Shown: in pieces, positions 23,662-32,015 of the stretch
How positions within the stretch are numbered: position 1 is the stretch's first letter
Layout of the letters: each line of letters opens with the position of its first letter
Assembly: GCA_017549565.1 (NCBI GenBank)
Contig: JAFYUI010000023.1
Location: 1 to 36,014 of the forward strand
DNA: 36,014 nt
Direction: 5' to 3'
From: Clostridia bacterium
GTDB taxonomy: Bacteria > Bacillota > Clostridia > Oscillospirales > Acutalibacteraceae
Program-made: the position numbers and the translations under genes
Notes under the pieces: model-generated
What the model was told of the DNA's origin: nothing
Seen by the model: only the letters and a program-made list of their open reading frames with translations
The model's database searches: none

Positions 23662-25035
23662 ATGAAACAGCTCCGTAAAGAAGACATGATAATTGATAAT
23701 GTAAAGCATATCCATATGATAGGTATCGGCGGTAGCGGTATGTGTCCGCTTGCCGAAATTCTTCACAGCAAGGGATATGTTTTAACCGGTTCTGACAATA
23801 ACGAAAGTGACCCCTTAAAGCGTGTAAAAGCGCTTGGCGTTAAGGTGTTTATGGGCCACGCCGCTGAAAATATTAAGGGCGCCGAATTGGTTGTATATTC
23901 AGCCGCAATCAGTAAAGAAAACCCCGAAATTGTCGAAGCCGAGCGTTTGGGCATTCCGCTTATGGAAAGAAGTCAGCTTTTGGGGGCTTTAACCCGAAAG
24001 TTCGACAATGTTATAGGTGTGTGCGGCACCCACGGTAAAACCTCTGTTACCTCTATGATAACACAAATTTTAATTTTAAACAAGATGGAACCTACCGCAG
24101 TTATCGGCGGTAAGCTACCCCTTATAAATTCAAACGGTATTGCAGGCAAAAGTGAAATTATGGTTTGCGAAAGCTGTGAGTTTGTTGACACCTTTTTACA
24201 GCTTTCCCCTGACATTACCGTTTTACTTAACATTGACAACGACCACCTTGACTATTTTAAAACAATGGAAAATATGGTGGCATCTTTTAAAAAGTTTATT
24301 TCAATGGGCAAGGTTTGCTATGTCAATGGTGATGATGAATTGGCATATTCTGCCGTAAAGGAAGCGGGCGTCAAAGCCGTAACCTTTGGCTTTGACTGCA
24401 AAAACGATTTTTATGCCAAAAATGAAAAAGCAGGCAAATTCGGTTTTTCGTTTGATGTTATGAAAGGGGAAGAAACCCTTTGTAATATCGAACTTAAAAT
24501 CCCTGGTCACCACAATATTTTAAATGCACTTTCGGCTTTTGCGGTGGCTTATGATTTGGGTGTTTCGGCCGACGGTATAAAGTCGGCACTTGAAAGCTTT
24601 ACAGGTGCAGGCAGGCGTTTTGAATTTTTGGGCGAATTTAATGGTTTTGTATTGGCGGATGACTATGCCCACCACCCAACCGAAATTAAAGCGACTTTAA
24701 CTGCCGCTAAAAACCTTGATTATAACCGTGTTATTGCGGTTTTCCAACCATTTACTTTTTCACGCACCGCACTTTTGAAGGATGATTTTATAAAAGCGTT
24801 ATCTATCGCTGATAAGGTTATTTTAACCCCCATTATGGGCTCGCGCGAGGTTAACACCTTTAATATTTATTCGGAAGATTTGGCGAAAGAGCTTCCCAGT
24901 TGCGTTATAGTTGATGGCTTTGAAAATATTGCAAACGAGATTATAAATACCGCCAAAGAGGGCGATATCGTAATTACTATGGGCGGCGGCGATATTTATA
25001 AAGCAGCATATATAGTTAAGGAAAAATTATCATGA
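23662..25035 (+). CDS. murC: UDP-N-acetylmuramate-L-alanine ligase
   Basis: Adds L-Ala to UDP-MurNAc, the first amino acid of the peptidoglycan stem, using ATP in the cytoplasm. The N-terminal UDP-binding loop is HMIGIGGSGMCPLAEIL (residues ~18-34), the ATP P-loop is GTHGKTSVTSM (122-132), followed by NIDNDHLDYF and later VLADDYAHHPTEIKATL and FQPFTFSRT. 457 residues is family length. AAAGGAG precedes the ATG. The stop overlaps the start of the alanyl-tRNA editing gene (ATGA). Confidence 0.97.
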   Translation: MKQLRKEDMIIDNVKHIHMIGIGGSGMCPLAEILHSKGYVLTGSDNNESDPLKRVKALGVKVFMGHAAENIKGAELVVYSAAISKENPEIVEAERLGIPLMERSQLLGALTRKFDNVIGVCGTHGKTSVTSMITQILILNKMEPTAVIGGKLPLINSNGIAGKSEIMVCESCEFVDTFLQLSPDITVLLNIDNDHLDYFKTMENMVASFKKFISMGKVCYVNGDDELAYSAVKEAGVKAVTFGFDCKNDFYAKNEKAGKFGFSFDVMKGEETLCNIELKIPGHHNILNALSAFAVAYDLGVSADGIKSALESFTGAGRRFEFLGEFNGFVLADDYAHHPTEIKATLTAAKNLDYNRVIAVFQPFTFSRTALLKDDFIKALSIADKVILTPIMGSREVNTFNIYSEDLAKELPSCVIVDGFENIANEIINTAKEGDIVITMGGGDIYKAAYIVKEKLS

Positions 25036-26156
25036 CAGTAAAACTTTATGATATTGATTCGCATTTAAAAGAGTTTGAGGCGACGGTTATTTCGTGTGAA
25101 AATGCGGTAGCGGTTTTGGATAAAACCGCCTTTTTCCCCGAAGGTGGCGGACAAACCGCTGACACGGGCGAAATTGACGGCGTTCGTGTTTTAGATGTGC
25201 AAATTAAAGATGGTGTGATTTATCATTATCTTGAAAAAGATATAGAAATCGGTAAAATCGTAAAATGCAAAATCGACTGGGACGAGCGTTTTCGCAAAAT
25301 GCAAAACCATTCGGGCGAGCATATAATATCAGGTATTGTTCATTCGCTTTACGGTTTTAACAATGTTGGCTTTCATTTAAGCAAAGCCGAAATGACAATG
25401 GACTTTGACGGTATCTTGACCCGTGAAGATTTGTTGAAAATTGAAAAACTTGCAAACATTGCGGTGTGGCAAAATGTTAAATTTAATTGCTATTACCCCG
25501 AAAGCTTAGAAAATTTAGAATACCGCAGCAAGCTTGATTTAACAGAGGATGTCAGAATTGTTGAAATTGAAAATTACGACCGTTGTGCTTGCTGTGCGCC
25601 ACATGTTAATACATCCGCCGAAATAGGCGTTATAAAAATATTAGATTTTTGTAAGCTTCGCGGTGGGGTGCGCTTGTTTGTGAAATGCGGTAGCGACGCT
25701 TTGGATGATTACAACACCCGCTATCAAAACGACCTTAAAATTTCTTCGCTTTTGTGTGCCGAACAGTCGGAAATTGCCACAGCAGTTGAAAAACTTATTG
25801 AAACCGAGGGCAATTTAAAGTTTTTAATTACCGATTTAAAACGCCGACTTATTGCCGAAAAGGTTAAAAACTTTAACCCCGAAAGTGATGTTACCGCCGA
25901 ATTTGAAAGCGGTATGGACATTAAGGAATTACAGCTTTACGCCGACCAGCTTTACAAAAAAGCAGGTGGTATAAGGGCAGTTTTAAGCGAAACCGACGGC
26001 GGCTATTATTTTGCAATTTGCGGCGACGAAAAACCTTTGGGCGAATTTTTTGCTTGCTTTAAAAATGCCTTTAATGTAAAAGGCGGCGGCAGAGGAAATA
26101 TGGTGCAGGGTACCGTTTTCGCATCGCACGATGAAATTGTTAAAATAATTCTTTAA
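25032..26156 (+). CDS. Alanyl-tRNA editing protein (AlaX-type) with DHHA1 domain
   Basis: A 374-residue stand-alone homologue of the AlaRS editing region, which deacylates Ser- or Gly-tRNA(Ala). The N-terminal OB-like part has TAFFPEGGGQTADTG (residues ~32-46). The zinc site is formed by NHSGEHI (HxxxH) and CCAPH (CxxxH). A helical connector leads to a C-terminal DHHA1 domain ending near GGGRGNMVQGTV. No aminoacylation domain precedes it and the start overlaps murC, so this is not a truncated AlaRS. Coupling to murC is curious since MurC consumes free alanine, but the link may be positional only. Confidence 0.9.
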   Translation: MTVKLYDIDSHLKEFEATVISCENAVAVLDKTAFFPEGGGQTADTGEIDGVRVLDVQIKDGVIYHYLEKDIEIGKIVKCKIDWDERFRKMQNHSGEHIISGIVHSLYGFNNVGFHLSKAEMTMDFDGILTREDLLKIEKLANIAVWQNVKFNCYYPESLENLEYRSKLDLTEDVRIVEIENYDRCACCAPHVNTSAEIGVIKILDFCKLRGGVRLFVKCGSDALDDYNTRYQNDLKISSLLCAEQSEIATAVEKLIETEGNLKFLITDLKRRLIAEKVKNFNPESDVTAEFESGMDIKELQLYADQLYKKAGGIRAVLSETDGGYYFAICGDEKPLGEFFACFKNAFNVKGGGRGNMVQGTVFASHDEIVKIIL

Positions 26157-26180
26157 AAACATACCTTTTTATGATAAAAT
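26153..26180 (+). promoter_or_regulatory. Probable promoter for prmA-prfB
   Basis: -35-like TTAAAA (26153-26158), 16-base spacer and -10 TAAAAT (26175-26180) with a TGA immediately before it (extended -10). It overlaps the AlaX gene's stop. Confidence 0.45.
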
Positions 26181-26210
26181 AATTTGGTTAAATAAATTTT
26201 GGAGCTTTTT

Positions 26211-27128
26211 ATGAACTGGACTGAAATTACAATTAAGGTTAATCAAAAAGATACCGACACCGCAGCAGCCATTGCCAATATGACGGTGCCTTATGGTATT
26301 TATATTGAAGATTATTCCGATTTAGAGGAAAAGGCGGAGGAAATTGCCCACATCAATTTAATTGATGAGGAGCTTATCGCAAAGGACCGCACAACCTCGC
26401 TTATACATATTTACATAAGTGAATGTGACAATGCTTTGGAGGCGGTAGAGTATTTAAAGGAGCATTTAACCGCCGCTAATATTGAAAATTCAGTTGAATC
26501 TATCGGCGTAAATGATGCCGACTGGAACGAAAATTGGAAAAAATATTTCCACACCACCGAAATTGGTGAAAAGCTGGTTATTGTGCCAAGCTGGGAAAGC
26601 TATGACAACAAAAACGGCAGGGTTGTTTTAAATATTGACCCCGGTGCCGCTTTTGGTACAGGTACCCACGCTACAACCTCGCTTTGTCTTTCGCTTTTGG
26701 AAAGTCATATTAAAAACGGCACAAAAATGCTTGACATTGGCACAGGCAGCGGCATTTTAGCAATCGCTTCTTCGCTTTTGGGGGCTGAAACCGCCATTGG
26801 TGTTGATATTGATGCACAGTCGGTTAAAACCGCAAAGGAAAATGCCGAAATTAACAAGGTAGAAAATAAATGCGAATTTATCGTGGGCGACTTGGCCGAT
26901 AAAATAAGCGGTAAATATGATGTTATTTGCGCTAATATTGTGGCTGATGTTATTATCAAGCTTTTCGATAATGTTAAAGATTTTATGACCGATGACGGTG
27001 TTTTAATTATTTCAGGTATTATTGATATAAGAAAAGATGATGTTTTAAATTCTGCCGCAGCACACGGCTTTAAAATAGCAGAAGAAAACTATAAGGATAA
27101 CTGGTGTGCATTTACCCTTACAAAGTAA
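26211..27128 (+). CDS. prmA: Ribosomal protein L11 methyltransferase
   Basis: A 305-residue SAM-dependent enzyme that trimethylates ribosomal protein L11. The N-terminal L11-binding domain begins MNWTEITIKVNQKDTD. A linker carries NWKKYFHTTEIGEKLVIVPS, then DPGAAFGTGTHATTSLCL and the SAM-binding motif MLDIGTGSGILAIASS (~residues 168-183), with CANIVADV as the catalytic-region motif. ATG 26211 has GGAG 6 bases upstream; the in-frame TTG at 26199 overlaps that site. prfB follows after 12 bases. Confidence 0.95.
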   Translation: MNWTEITIKVNQKDTDTAAAIANMTVPYGIYIEDYSDLEEKAEEIAHINLIDEELIAKDRTTSLIHIYISECDNALEAVEYLKEHLTAANIENSVESIGVNDADWNENWKKYFHTTEIGEKLVIVPSWESYDNKNGRVVLNIDPGAAFGTGTHATTSLCLSLLESHIKNGTKMLDIGTGSGILAIASSLLGAETAIGVDIDAQSVKTAKENAEINKVENKCEFIVGDLADKISGKYDVICANIVADVIIKLFDNVKDFMTDDGVLIISGIIDIRKDDVLNSAAAHGFKIAEENYKDNWCAFTLTK

Positions 27129-27140
27129 TGGAGGAAATTT

Positions 27141-28277
27141 ATGCTTGAATTTGAGCAGTTGGGGCTTAAGCTTTCAGCCTTTGAGCCCGAGCTTCGCGAT
27201 TTGAAGGATGCCCTTTCGTATAACGCACTTTGCCGTGAAATTGAAGAGCTTGAAACCAAAGCAGCCGCTCCCGGTTTTTGGGACGACCTTGAAAATTCGC
27301 AAAAGGTTTTGCAAAAAACAGGCAAGCTTAAAAATACGGTTTCGCGTTATGACGGGCTTTGCCAAAGCTATGATGATTTATTGGTTTTAATTGAACTTGG
27401 CAATGAAGAGGGCGATATTTCTTTAATTGAAGAAATCGAAAACGGTATTGAAGACTTCGAAAAAGGTCTTGCCGAGCTTCGCCTTACCACCCTTTTAACA
27501 GGTGAATATGATAAAAATAACGCTGTAATTACATTTCACGCGGGCGCAGGCGGTACCGAAGCTATGGACTGGGTTTCAATGCTGGTTAGAATGTACACCC
27601 GTTGGACCGAACGCCACGGCTTTAAGGTTTCAATGCTTGACTTTTTAGACGGTGATGAAGCGGGTCTTAAAAGTGCGGTTATTGAAATTACAGGCGAAAA
27701 TGCCTATGGCTATTTAAAAAGTGAATCTGGCGTACACCGACTTGTGCGTGTGTCCCCATTTGATGCATCGGGCAGGCGACATACTTCATTTGCTTCCCTT
27801 GAAGTAATGCCCGAAATTACCGACGATATGAACATCGAAATTAGGGAAGAGGATATTAAAATGGATGTGTTCCGCTCGTCAGGTGCTGGCGGTCAGCATA
27901 TCAATAAAACCTCTTCTGCGGTGCGACTAACCCATATACCAACAGGTATTGTGGTGGCCTGTCAGAATGAGCGCAGTCAGTTCCAAAACAAAGAAAAGGC
28001 ATTAAAAATGCTAAAATCAAAGCTTTTAGAAATTAAAGAACGCGAACACCTTGAAAAAATTGATGATATTAAAGGTATTCAAAAGGAAATTGCCTGGGGT
28101 TCGCAAATACGCTCTTATGTATTTATGCCCTATACCTTGGCAAAGGACCACCGTACAGGGTTTGAATCGGGCAATATAAATGCGGTTATGGATGGCGATT
28201 TAGACGGCTTTATAAACGCATATTTAAAGGCCTCCTCTAAAGGAGAGCTTAAAAACGATATTGGAGAAAATGAATGA
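27141..28277 (+). CDS. prfB: Peptide chain release factor 2
   Basis: A 378-residue class I release factor. VSPFDASGRRHTSF contains the SPF tripeptide (residues 205-207) that reads UGA/UAA, and SGAGGQHINKT contains the GGQ (250-252) that triggers peptide release. Unlike many RF2 genes, the frame is continuous from the ATG: the place equivalent to the CTTTGAC programmed frameshift reads GCC CTT TCG TAT near codon 25, so the autoregulatory UGA is absent. TGGAGGA precedes the ATG. The stop overlaps the start of the next lipoprotein gene (ATGATGA), suggesting co-translation. Confidence 0.96.
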   Translation: MLEFEQLGLKLSAFEPELRDLKDALSYNALCREIEELETKAAAPGFWDDLENSQKVLQKTGKLKNTVSRYDGLCQSYDDLLVLIELGNEEGDISLIEEIENGIEDFEKGLAELRLTTLLTGEYDKNNAVITFHAGAGGTEAMDWVSMLVRMYTRWTERHGFKVSMLDFLDGDEAGLKSAVIEITGENAYGYLKSESGVHRLVRVSPFDASGRRHTSFASLEVMPEITDDMNIEIREEDIKMDVFRSSGAGGQHINKTSSAVRLTHIPTGIVVACQNERSQFQNKEKALKMLKSKLLEIKEREHLEKIDDIKGIQKEIAWGSQIRSYVFMPYTLAKDHRTGFESGNINAVMDGDLDGFINAYLKASSKGELKNDIGENE

Positions 28278-29299
28278 TGAAAAAAATTATTGCTTTAATT
28301 TTGGTGCTTACCTTTGTTTTTGCACTTTCGGGCTGTAAAAACGACAAGGGCAGAATAAAATATAATTTAAAATTAGAAAAATATGTAACCCTTTGTGAAT
28401 ATGAGGGGCTTGTAATTGATAAAAAAGGTAACGATTATAAAAAAGCTTATGAAAGCACTATAACATCTGATGTAGAATCTTATGATTTACACGAAAAGAT
28501 TACCGAAGGCAAGCTTAAAGATGGTGATGTTGCAAATATCGACTATGAAGGCAAGATCAATGGCGTTGCTTTTTCGGGCGGCACAGCCAAAGGTTATGAT
28601 TTAAAACTAGGTTCCGACACTTTTATTGACGGCTTTGAAGATAAACTTGTTGGTGTAAAAATTGGTTCTACTGTTGACCTTGATTTAACATTCCCAAAAG
28701 ATTATGGCAGTACCGAATTGGCAGGTAAGGATGTTGTGTTTACTGTTAAGGTTAATTATGTTAAAACTGAAACGGCCTTAAAACCCGAAGCTTTTTATAA
28801 AGACCTTGGTTGTGAAACTGTTGAAGAATATTATGAAACAGTCGAGAAAAGAACCATTAACGATCTTCTTTTAAACAAGGTTTTAACCGATTCAAAGGTT
28901 AATAAATACCCCGAAAAAGAAAAAGAAAGCGTAACCGAACAGGGCATTGAAAACTTTGAAATAAATATGCAAAATTATTATGGTTCGTCGGTTACATTAG
29001 AAAGTTATCTTTCTGCTAATGGTCAAACCCGTGAAGAATTTGAAGATTATGTTTTTGAAAATTACACCAAATCGGTTATGGCTGAGGAAATGGTTATTTA
29101 CGCTATTTTTGATGATGCGGGCATGAAAATGGACAAGGACGCTATTGCTAAACGCATAAAAGAAATTGTTGCTTCTTATGATAGCGACACAATTACCGAA
29201 AAAACACTTAAAGAAACATATGGTGAAGATTATTTTGAATATCTTTATACCCAAGAAAAGGTTTTAGAATATCTTAAAGAAAACGCAAAAATTTCTTAA
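28274..29299 (+). CDS. FKBP/trigger-factor-like lipoprotein (putative extracytoplasmic peptidyl-prolyl isomerase)
   Basis: A 341-residue secreted protein. The lipoprotein signal ends in FALSGC (Cys21). An FKBP-type PPIase domain follows at ~residues 80-165, with DGDVANIDYEGKINGVAFSG, DTFIDGFEDKLVGVKIGSTV and LTFPKDYGSTELAGKDVVFT. The all-helical C-terminal part (~170-341) resembles the trigger factor chaperone arm. The combination suggests a membrane-tethered foldase that helps exported proteins fold; it is not cytoplasmic trigger factor, as it lacks the ribosome-binding domain. It starts inside the prfB stop; two adjacent ATGs (28274, 28277) are possible. A GC-rich hairpin follows. Confidence 0.82.
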   Translation: MMKKIIALILVLTFVFALSGCKNDKGRIKYNLKLEKYVTLCEYEGLVIDKKGNDYKKAYESTITSDVESYDLHEKITEGKLKDGDVANIDYEGKINGVAFSGGTAKGYDLKLGSDTFIDGFEDKLVGVKIGSTVDLDLTFPKDYGSTELAGKDVVFTVKVNYVKTETALKPEAFYKDLGCETVEEYYETVEKRTINDLLLNKVLTDSKVNKYPEKEKESVTEQGIENFEINMQNYYGSSVTLESYLSANGQTREEFEDYVFENYTKSVMAEEMVIYAIFDDAGMKMDKDAIAKRIKEIVASYDSDTITEKTLKETYGEDYFEYLYTQEKVLEYLKENAKIS

Positions 29300-29303
29300 A
29301 ATA

Positions 29304-29325
29304 AAGCGGGGATAAAACCCCGCTT
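29304..29325 (+). other. GC-rich hairpin after the FKBP-like gene
   Basis: AAGCGGGG (29304-29311) pairs with CCCCGCTT (29318-29325). On the plus strand it is followed by A residues, not T, so it is not a standard intrinsic terminator. It may protect the 3' end of mRNA or attenuate weakly before the ABC-F gene. Confidence 0.55.
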
Positions 29326-29351
29326 AAAAAATATATGAAAGGCGGTGTGGT

Positions 29352-31232
29352 ATGCAGTATAAAATTCAAAACGGCGTGGTTGAGCTTTCGGGTCAACCAA
29401 TTTTAAAGCAAATTGATTTTGAAATTAACGATAACAGTAAAATTGCAGTTGTAGGCCGAAACGGTTGCGGCAAAACCACACTGCTTAAACTTATTTCGGG
29501 TGAATATTCGATAGTTAAAAAAGACAGCGACAAGGAAAGTTTTATTGCAGTGTCGGGTAATGTCAGTATTGGCTTTTTGTCGCAAATGACCTTTGAGGAT
29601 GATAACCGCACTCTACTTGAAGAGGTGCGCTCGGCTTACCGTGAAATTCTTGACCTTAAAGAAAAGGTATATATTGCCGAAAACAAAATGCGTGAGTCGG
29701 GTGACGAAAACGACATTAAAGAATACACCAATTTGCTTGATACCCTAACGAATTTGGGCGGTTTTTATTTTGAAAAGGAATATGAAGCCGCAATTAAAAA
29801 ATTTGGCTTTTCGGAAGAGGAAAAGCACCGCAAATTATATGAATTTTCGGGCGGTCAGCGCACAAAAATTGCATTTTTAAAGCTGCTTTTGTCAAAGCCC
29901 GATATTCTTTTATTGGATGAGCCGACAAACCACCTTGACATTGAGTCGGTGCAGTGGCTTGAAGAATATTTAAAAAATTATAAAAAAGCATTTGTTGTGG
30001 TATCGCACGACAGAATGTTTTTAGATAATGTTGCCACCACGGTTTATGAAATTGAAAATGGCAAAACCCACAAATATGTTGGAAATTATACTCGCTTTGC
30101 CGAGCTTAAAAAAGAACGCCGCGCTTTACAGCTTAAGGAATATGAAGCACAGCAAAAAGAAATTGAAAGATTAGAGGATTTGGTTGACCGTTTTCGTTAT
30201 AAGGCGACAAAGGCGGCAATGGCACAGTCAAAAATTAAACAGCTTGAAAAAATGGAGCTTGTTGATGCTCCCGAAAGGGAAGACCTTTCGGTTTTTCATT
30301 TCGATTTAACACCCATTGATATTGGTGTTAAGGATGTGCTTTCGGTAAAAGATTTAAAAATTGGTTACGACAGCGTTTTATCAACCGTTTCACTCGAAAT
30401 GAAACGGGGAGACAAGGTTGGTATTATAGGCGGTAACGGACTTGGCAAATCAACCTTTATTAAAACACTTGTGGGTGAGACCACAAAGCTTGGCGGTGAA
30501 ATTAAATTCGGCCCCCGTGTAAGTGTTGGCTATTTTGACCAACAAATGGCGCAGTATTCGACAATCGACACTATTTTAGATGATTATATGAAGGCATATC
30601 CTGCCTTAACCCCCTTTGAAGCACGGTGTGATTTGGGTGCGTTTTTGTTTACGGGAGAGGATGTTTTTAAAACGGTTAATATGCTGTCGGGTGGCGAGCG
30701 TGTTCGCTTGGCGCTTTGTAAAATTTTTAAAAAGCGACCAAACTTTTTAATTTTGGACGAGCCCACAAACCACATGGACATTGCTTCAAAGGAAGCACTT
30801 GAAGAAATGCTGCAAAATTTTGAAGGTACGCTTTTGTTTGTTTCGCACGACCGTTATTTTATTAAAGAAATTTCAAATTCGCTTTTAAATTTCACCGAAA
30901 ACGGCGTTGAATTTTATGGTTATGGCTATCAGCAATACCTTGAAAAGCAAAAAACCGCAAAGCCGGTTTTAAATGATGCCTTACAAAAACCAAAAGAAAA
31001 GAAAGCATATACAACCCCTTTAAAAGAAAAGGCCAAAAAAGAAAAAGCAATTAAAAAATGCGAAGAAAAAATTGCCAAGCTTGAAGAAGAATTGGCTTTA
31101 ATTGAAAGTGAACTTTCAAAGGAAGAAAATATATCAAACTATGTAAAGCTGGGCGAGCTTAACACCCGCCAAGCTGAGATAGAGGAAGAGCTTTTAATCA
31201 CAATGGAAGAGTGGGAAAACCTTTTTGGATGA
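29352..31232 (+). CDS. ABC-F family ATPase (ribosome-associated, no membrane domain)
   Basis: A 626-residue protein of two ATPase cassettes. Cassette 1 has Walker A GRNGCGKTT (35-43), signature FSGGQRTK and Walker B ILLLDEPTNHLD. Cassette 2 has GGNGLGKST, LSGGERVR and FLILDEPTNHMD. The linker (~245-300) is a charged helical arm, and the C-terminus (~540-626) is a Lys/Glu-rich coiled coil. There are no membrane helices, so it belongs to ABC-F, whose members act on translating ribosomes (EttA-, Uup-, YdiF-like) or protect against antibiotics. The C-terminal coiled coil resembles Uup/YdiF types. Subclass and resistance role cannot be decided by eye. Confidence 0.93.
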   Translation: MQYKIQNGVVELSGQPILKQIDFEINDNSKIAVVGRNGCGKTTLLKLISGEYSIVKKDSDKESFIAVSGNVSIGFLSQMTFEDDNRTLLEEVRSAYREILDLKEKVYIAENKMRESGDENDIKEYTNLLDTLTNLGGFYFEKEYEAAIKKFGFSEEEKHRKLYEFSGGQRTKIAFLKLLLSKPDILLLDEPTNHLDIESVQWLEEYLKNYKKAFVVVSHDRMFLDNVATTVYEIENGKTHKYVGNYTRFAELKKERRALQLKEYEAQQKEIERLEDLVDRFRYKATKAAMAQSKIKQLEKMELVDAPEREDLSVFHFDLTPIDIGVKDVLSVKDLKIGYDSVLSTVSLEMKRGDKVGIIGGNGLGKSTFIKTLVGETTKLGGEIKFGPRVSVGYFDQQMAQYSTIDTILDDYMKAYPALTPFEARCDLGAFLFTGEDVFKTVNMLSGGERVRLALCKIFKKRPNFLILDEPTNHMDIASKEALEEMLQNFEGTLLFVSHDRYFIKEISNSLLNFTENGVEFYGYGYQQYLEKQKTAKPVLNDALQKPKEKKAYTTPLKEKAKKEKAIKKCEEKIAKLEEELALIESELSKEENISNYVKLGELNTRQAEIEEELLITMEEWENLFG

Positions 31233-31236
31233 CCGC

Positions 31237-31265
31237 TTGACAATGGCTATTTTAGGTGTTAAAAT
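31237..31265 (+). promoter_or_regulatory. Sigma-A promoter for the cobalamin riboswitch operon
   Basis: -35 TTGACA (31237-31242), 17-base spacer, -10 TAAAAT (31260-31265), starting 5 bases after the ABC-F stop. Transcription should begin near 31272, just before the aptamer. Confidence 0.8.
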
Positions 31266-31281
31266 TTATAGGCAAAGCAAA

Positions 31282-31459
31282 CCCAAAAGTGAAAGGTTTT
31301 AACCTTTCTTAAACTGGAATAGGGGTGAAAATCCCCTGCGAACTCGTCGCCGTAATTTGCGTTAAATCCTTTCAATATGTCACTGCCGCAAGGTGGGAAG
31401 GCGAAAGGATAGGGTAACCCGAAACACCCGCGCAATAAGTCGGAATACGGGCTTTTGGT
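31282..31459 (+). ncRNA. Cobalamin (B12) riboswitch aptamer
   Basis: A ~178-base leader element. The closing stem is CCAAAAG (31283-31289) with CTTTTGG (31452-31458). Inside are a hairpin AAAGGTTTTAACCTTT, then the core ACTGGAATAGGGGTGAAAAT with a following TCCCC arm, GTCGCCG, then GTCACTGCCGCAAGGTGGGA and finally a B12-box-like AAGTCGGAATACGGGC (31437-31452). These match the order of conserved blocks in the Rfam cobalamin riboswitch class. The downstream genes look like vitamin uptake, which fits repression by B12. The exact subclass (adenosyl- versus aquo/methyl-cobalamin) cannot be read by eye. Confidence 0.88.
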
Positions 31460-31463
31460 GGTT

Positions 31464-31592
31464 AATACAAATGTGTCACGAGTAATTGACGGTGTATTGT
31501 GCTTAAGTGGCCTTGTATTGTGGCGCACTTTTTGTACTTATATCTCCTTTTGTATTGATATTGTTTTGACAACAATACAAAAGGAGTTTTTT
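31464..31592 (+). terminator. Riboswitch expression platform: terminator that also contains the ribosome site
   Basis: CTCCTTTTGTATTG (31544-31557) pairs perfectly with CAATACAAAAGGAG (31573-31586), followed by T6. The 3' arm holds the AAAAGGAG ribosome site of the next gene. Competing copies of the same words exist upstream: AATACAAA (31464-31471) and TTGTATTG (31513-31520). A switch between alternative stems is therefore possible. The 363 bases between the ABC-F gene and the lipoprotein are fully occupied by promoter, aptamer and this platform. Confidence 0.8.
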
Positions 31593-31595
31593 ATT

Positions 31596-32015
31596 TTGAA
31601 AAACAAAAGAATTTTAAAGAAAATCTTGGCACTTACCCTTGTGGTTTTAATGGCGGTGTTCACCCTTGCCGCTTGCCAAAGTGCTGACACAAATTCCGAT
31701 AATTTATCGGGCAGTGTGGAAAGTAAAACAATCACCATTACAGTAACGGTGGTTGCAAAGGACAAAACTGAAAAGGTGTTTAATATCGAAACCGATAAGA
31801 AAACGCTTGGTGATGCACTTTTCGAGCAGGGCTTGGTTAAAGAAAGCGAATATAAATCTGGATTTTACAGCCATATCGACGGTGCTCGTGCGGATTATAC
31901 CCTTGACAAATGCTGGTGGTCCTTTACAAAGGGTGGCGAAACCGTAATGGTTGGTGCAAACGATTTAAAAATAGCAGATGGTGATAAATTTGAAATCACA
32001 AACACGCCGGCTTAA
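31596..32015 (+). CDS. DUF4430 (transcobalamin-like C-terminal domain) lipoprotein
   Basis: A 139-residue lipoprotein: basic N-terminus, hydrophobic segment, lipobox TLAAC with Cys27, a Ser/Asp-rich linker, and one DUF4430-type domain (~residues 47-139). Family features visible are TITITVTVVAKDKTEKVFNI, the TLGDALFEQGLV helix, SGFYSHIDGARADY, CWWSFTKGGE and a [15 protein letters not shown] strand. This fold resembles the C-terminal domain of intrinsic factor and transcobalamin, which caps vitamin B12. It follows a cobalamin riboswitch and overlaps an ECF S-component gene, so a B12-capturing role on the cell surface is the natural hypothesis. TTG start, 9 bases after AAAAGGAG; longer versions would run back through the terminator stem. 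Confidence 0.83.
   Translation: MKNKRILKKILALTLVVLMAVFTLAACQSADTNSDNLSGSVESKTITITVTVVAKDKTEKVFNIETDKKTLGDALFEQGLVKESEYKSGFYSHIDGARADYTLDKCWWSFTKGGETVMVGANDLKIADGDKFEITNTPA

Noticed and set aside
25032-26156. Truncated alanyl-tRNA synthetase
   Set aside because: The gene has its own start coupled to murC, and the editing plus DHHA1 arrangement matches stand-alone AlaX proteins, so nothing is missing.
29304-29325. Intrinsic terminator after the FKBP-like gene
   Set aside because: The stem is good but followed by A residues rather than T on the coding strand; reported only as a hairpin.
31259-31528. Open frame on the minus strand across the riboswitch
   Set aside because: It overlaps the aptamer entirely, lacks a ribosome site, and its sequence is explained by the RNA structure.
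31455-31595. N-terminal extension of the DUF4430 lipoprotein back to 31455
   Set aside because: It would translate through the terminator stem and place the signal peptide 48 residues inside the protein; TTG 31596 has the correct ribosome site and gives a standard lipoprotein leader.
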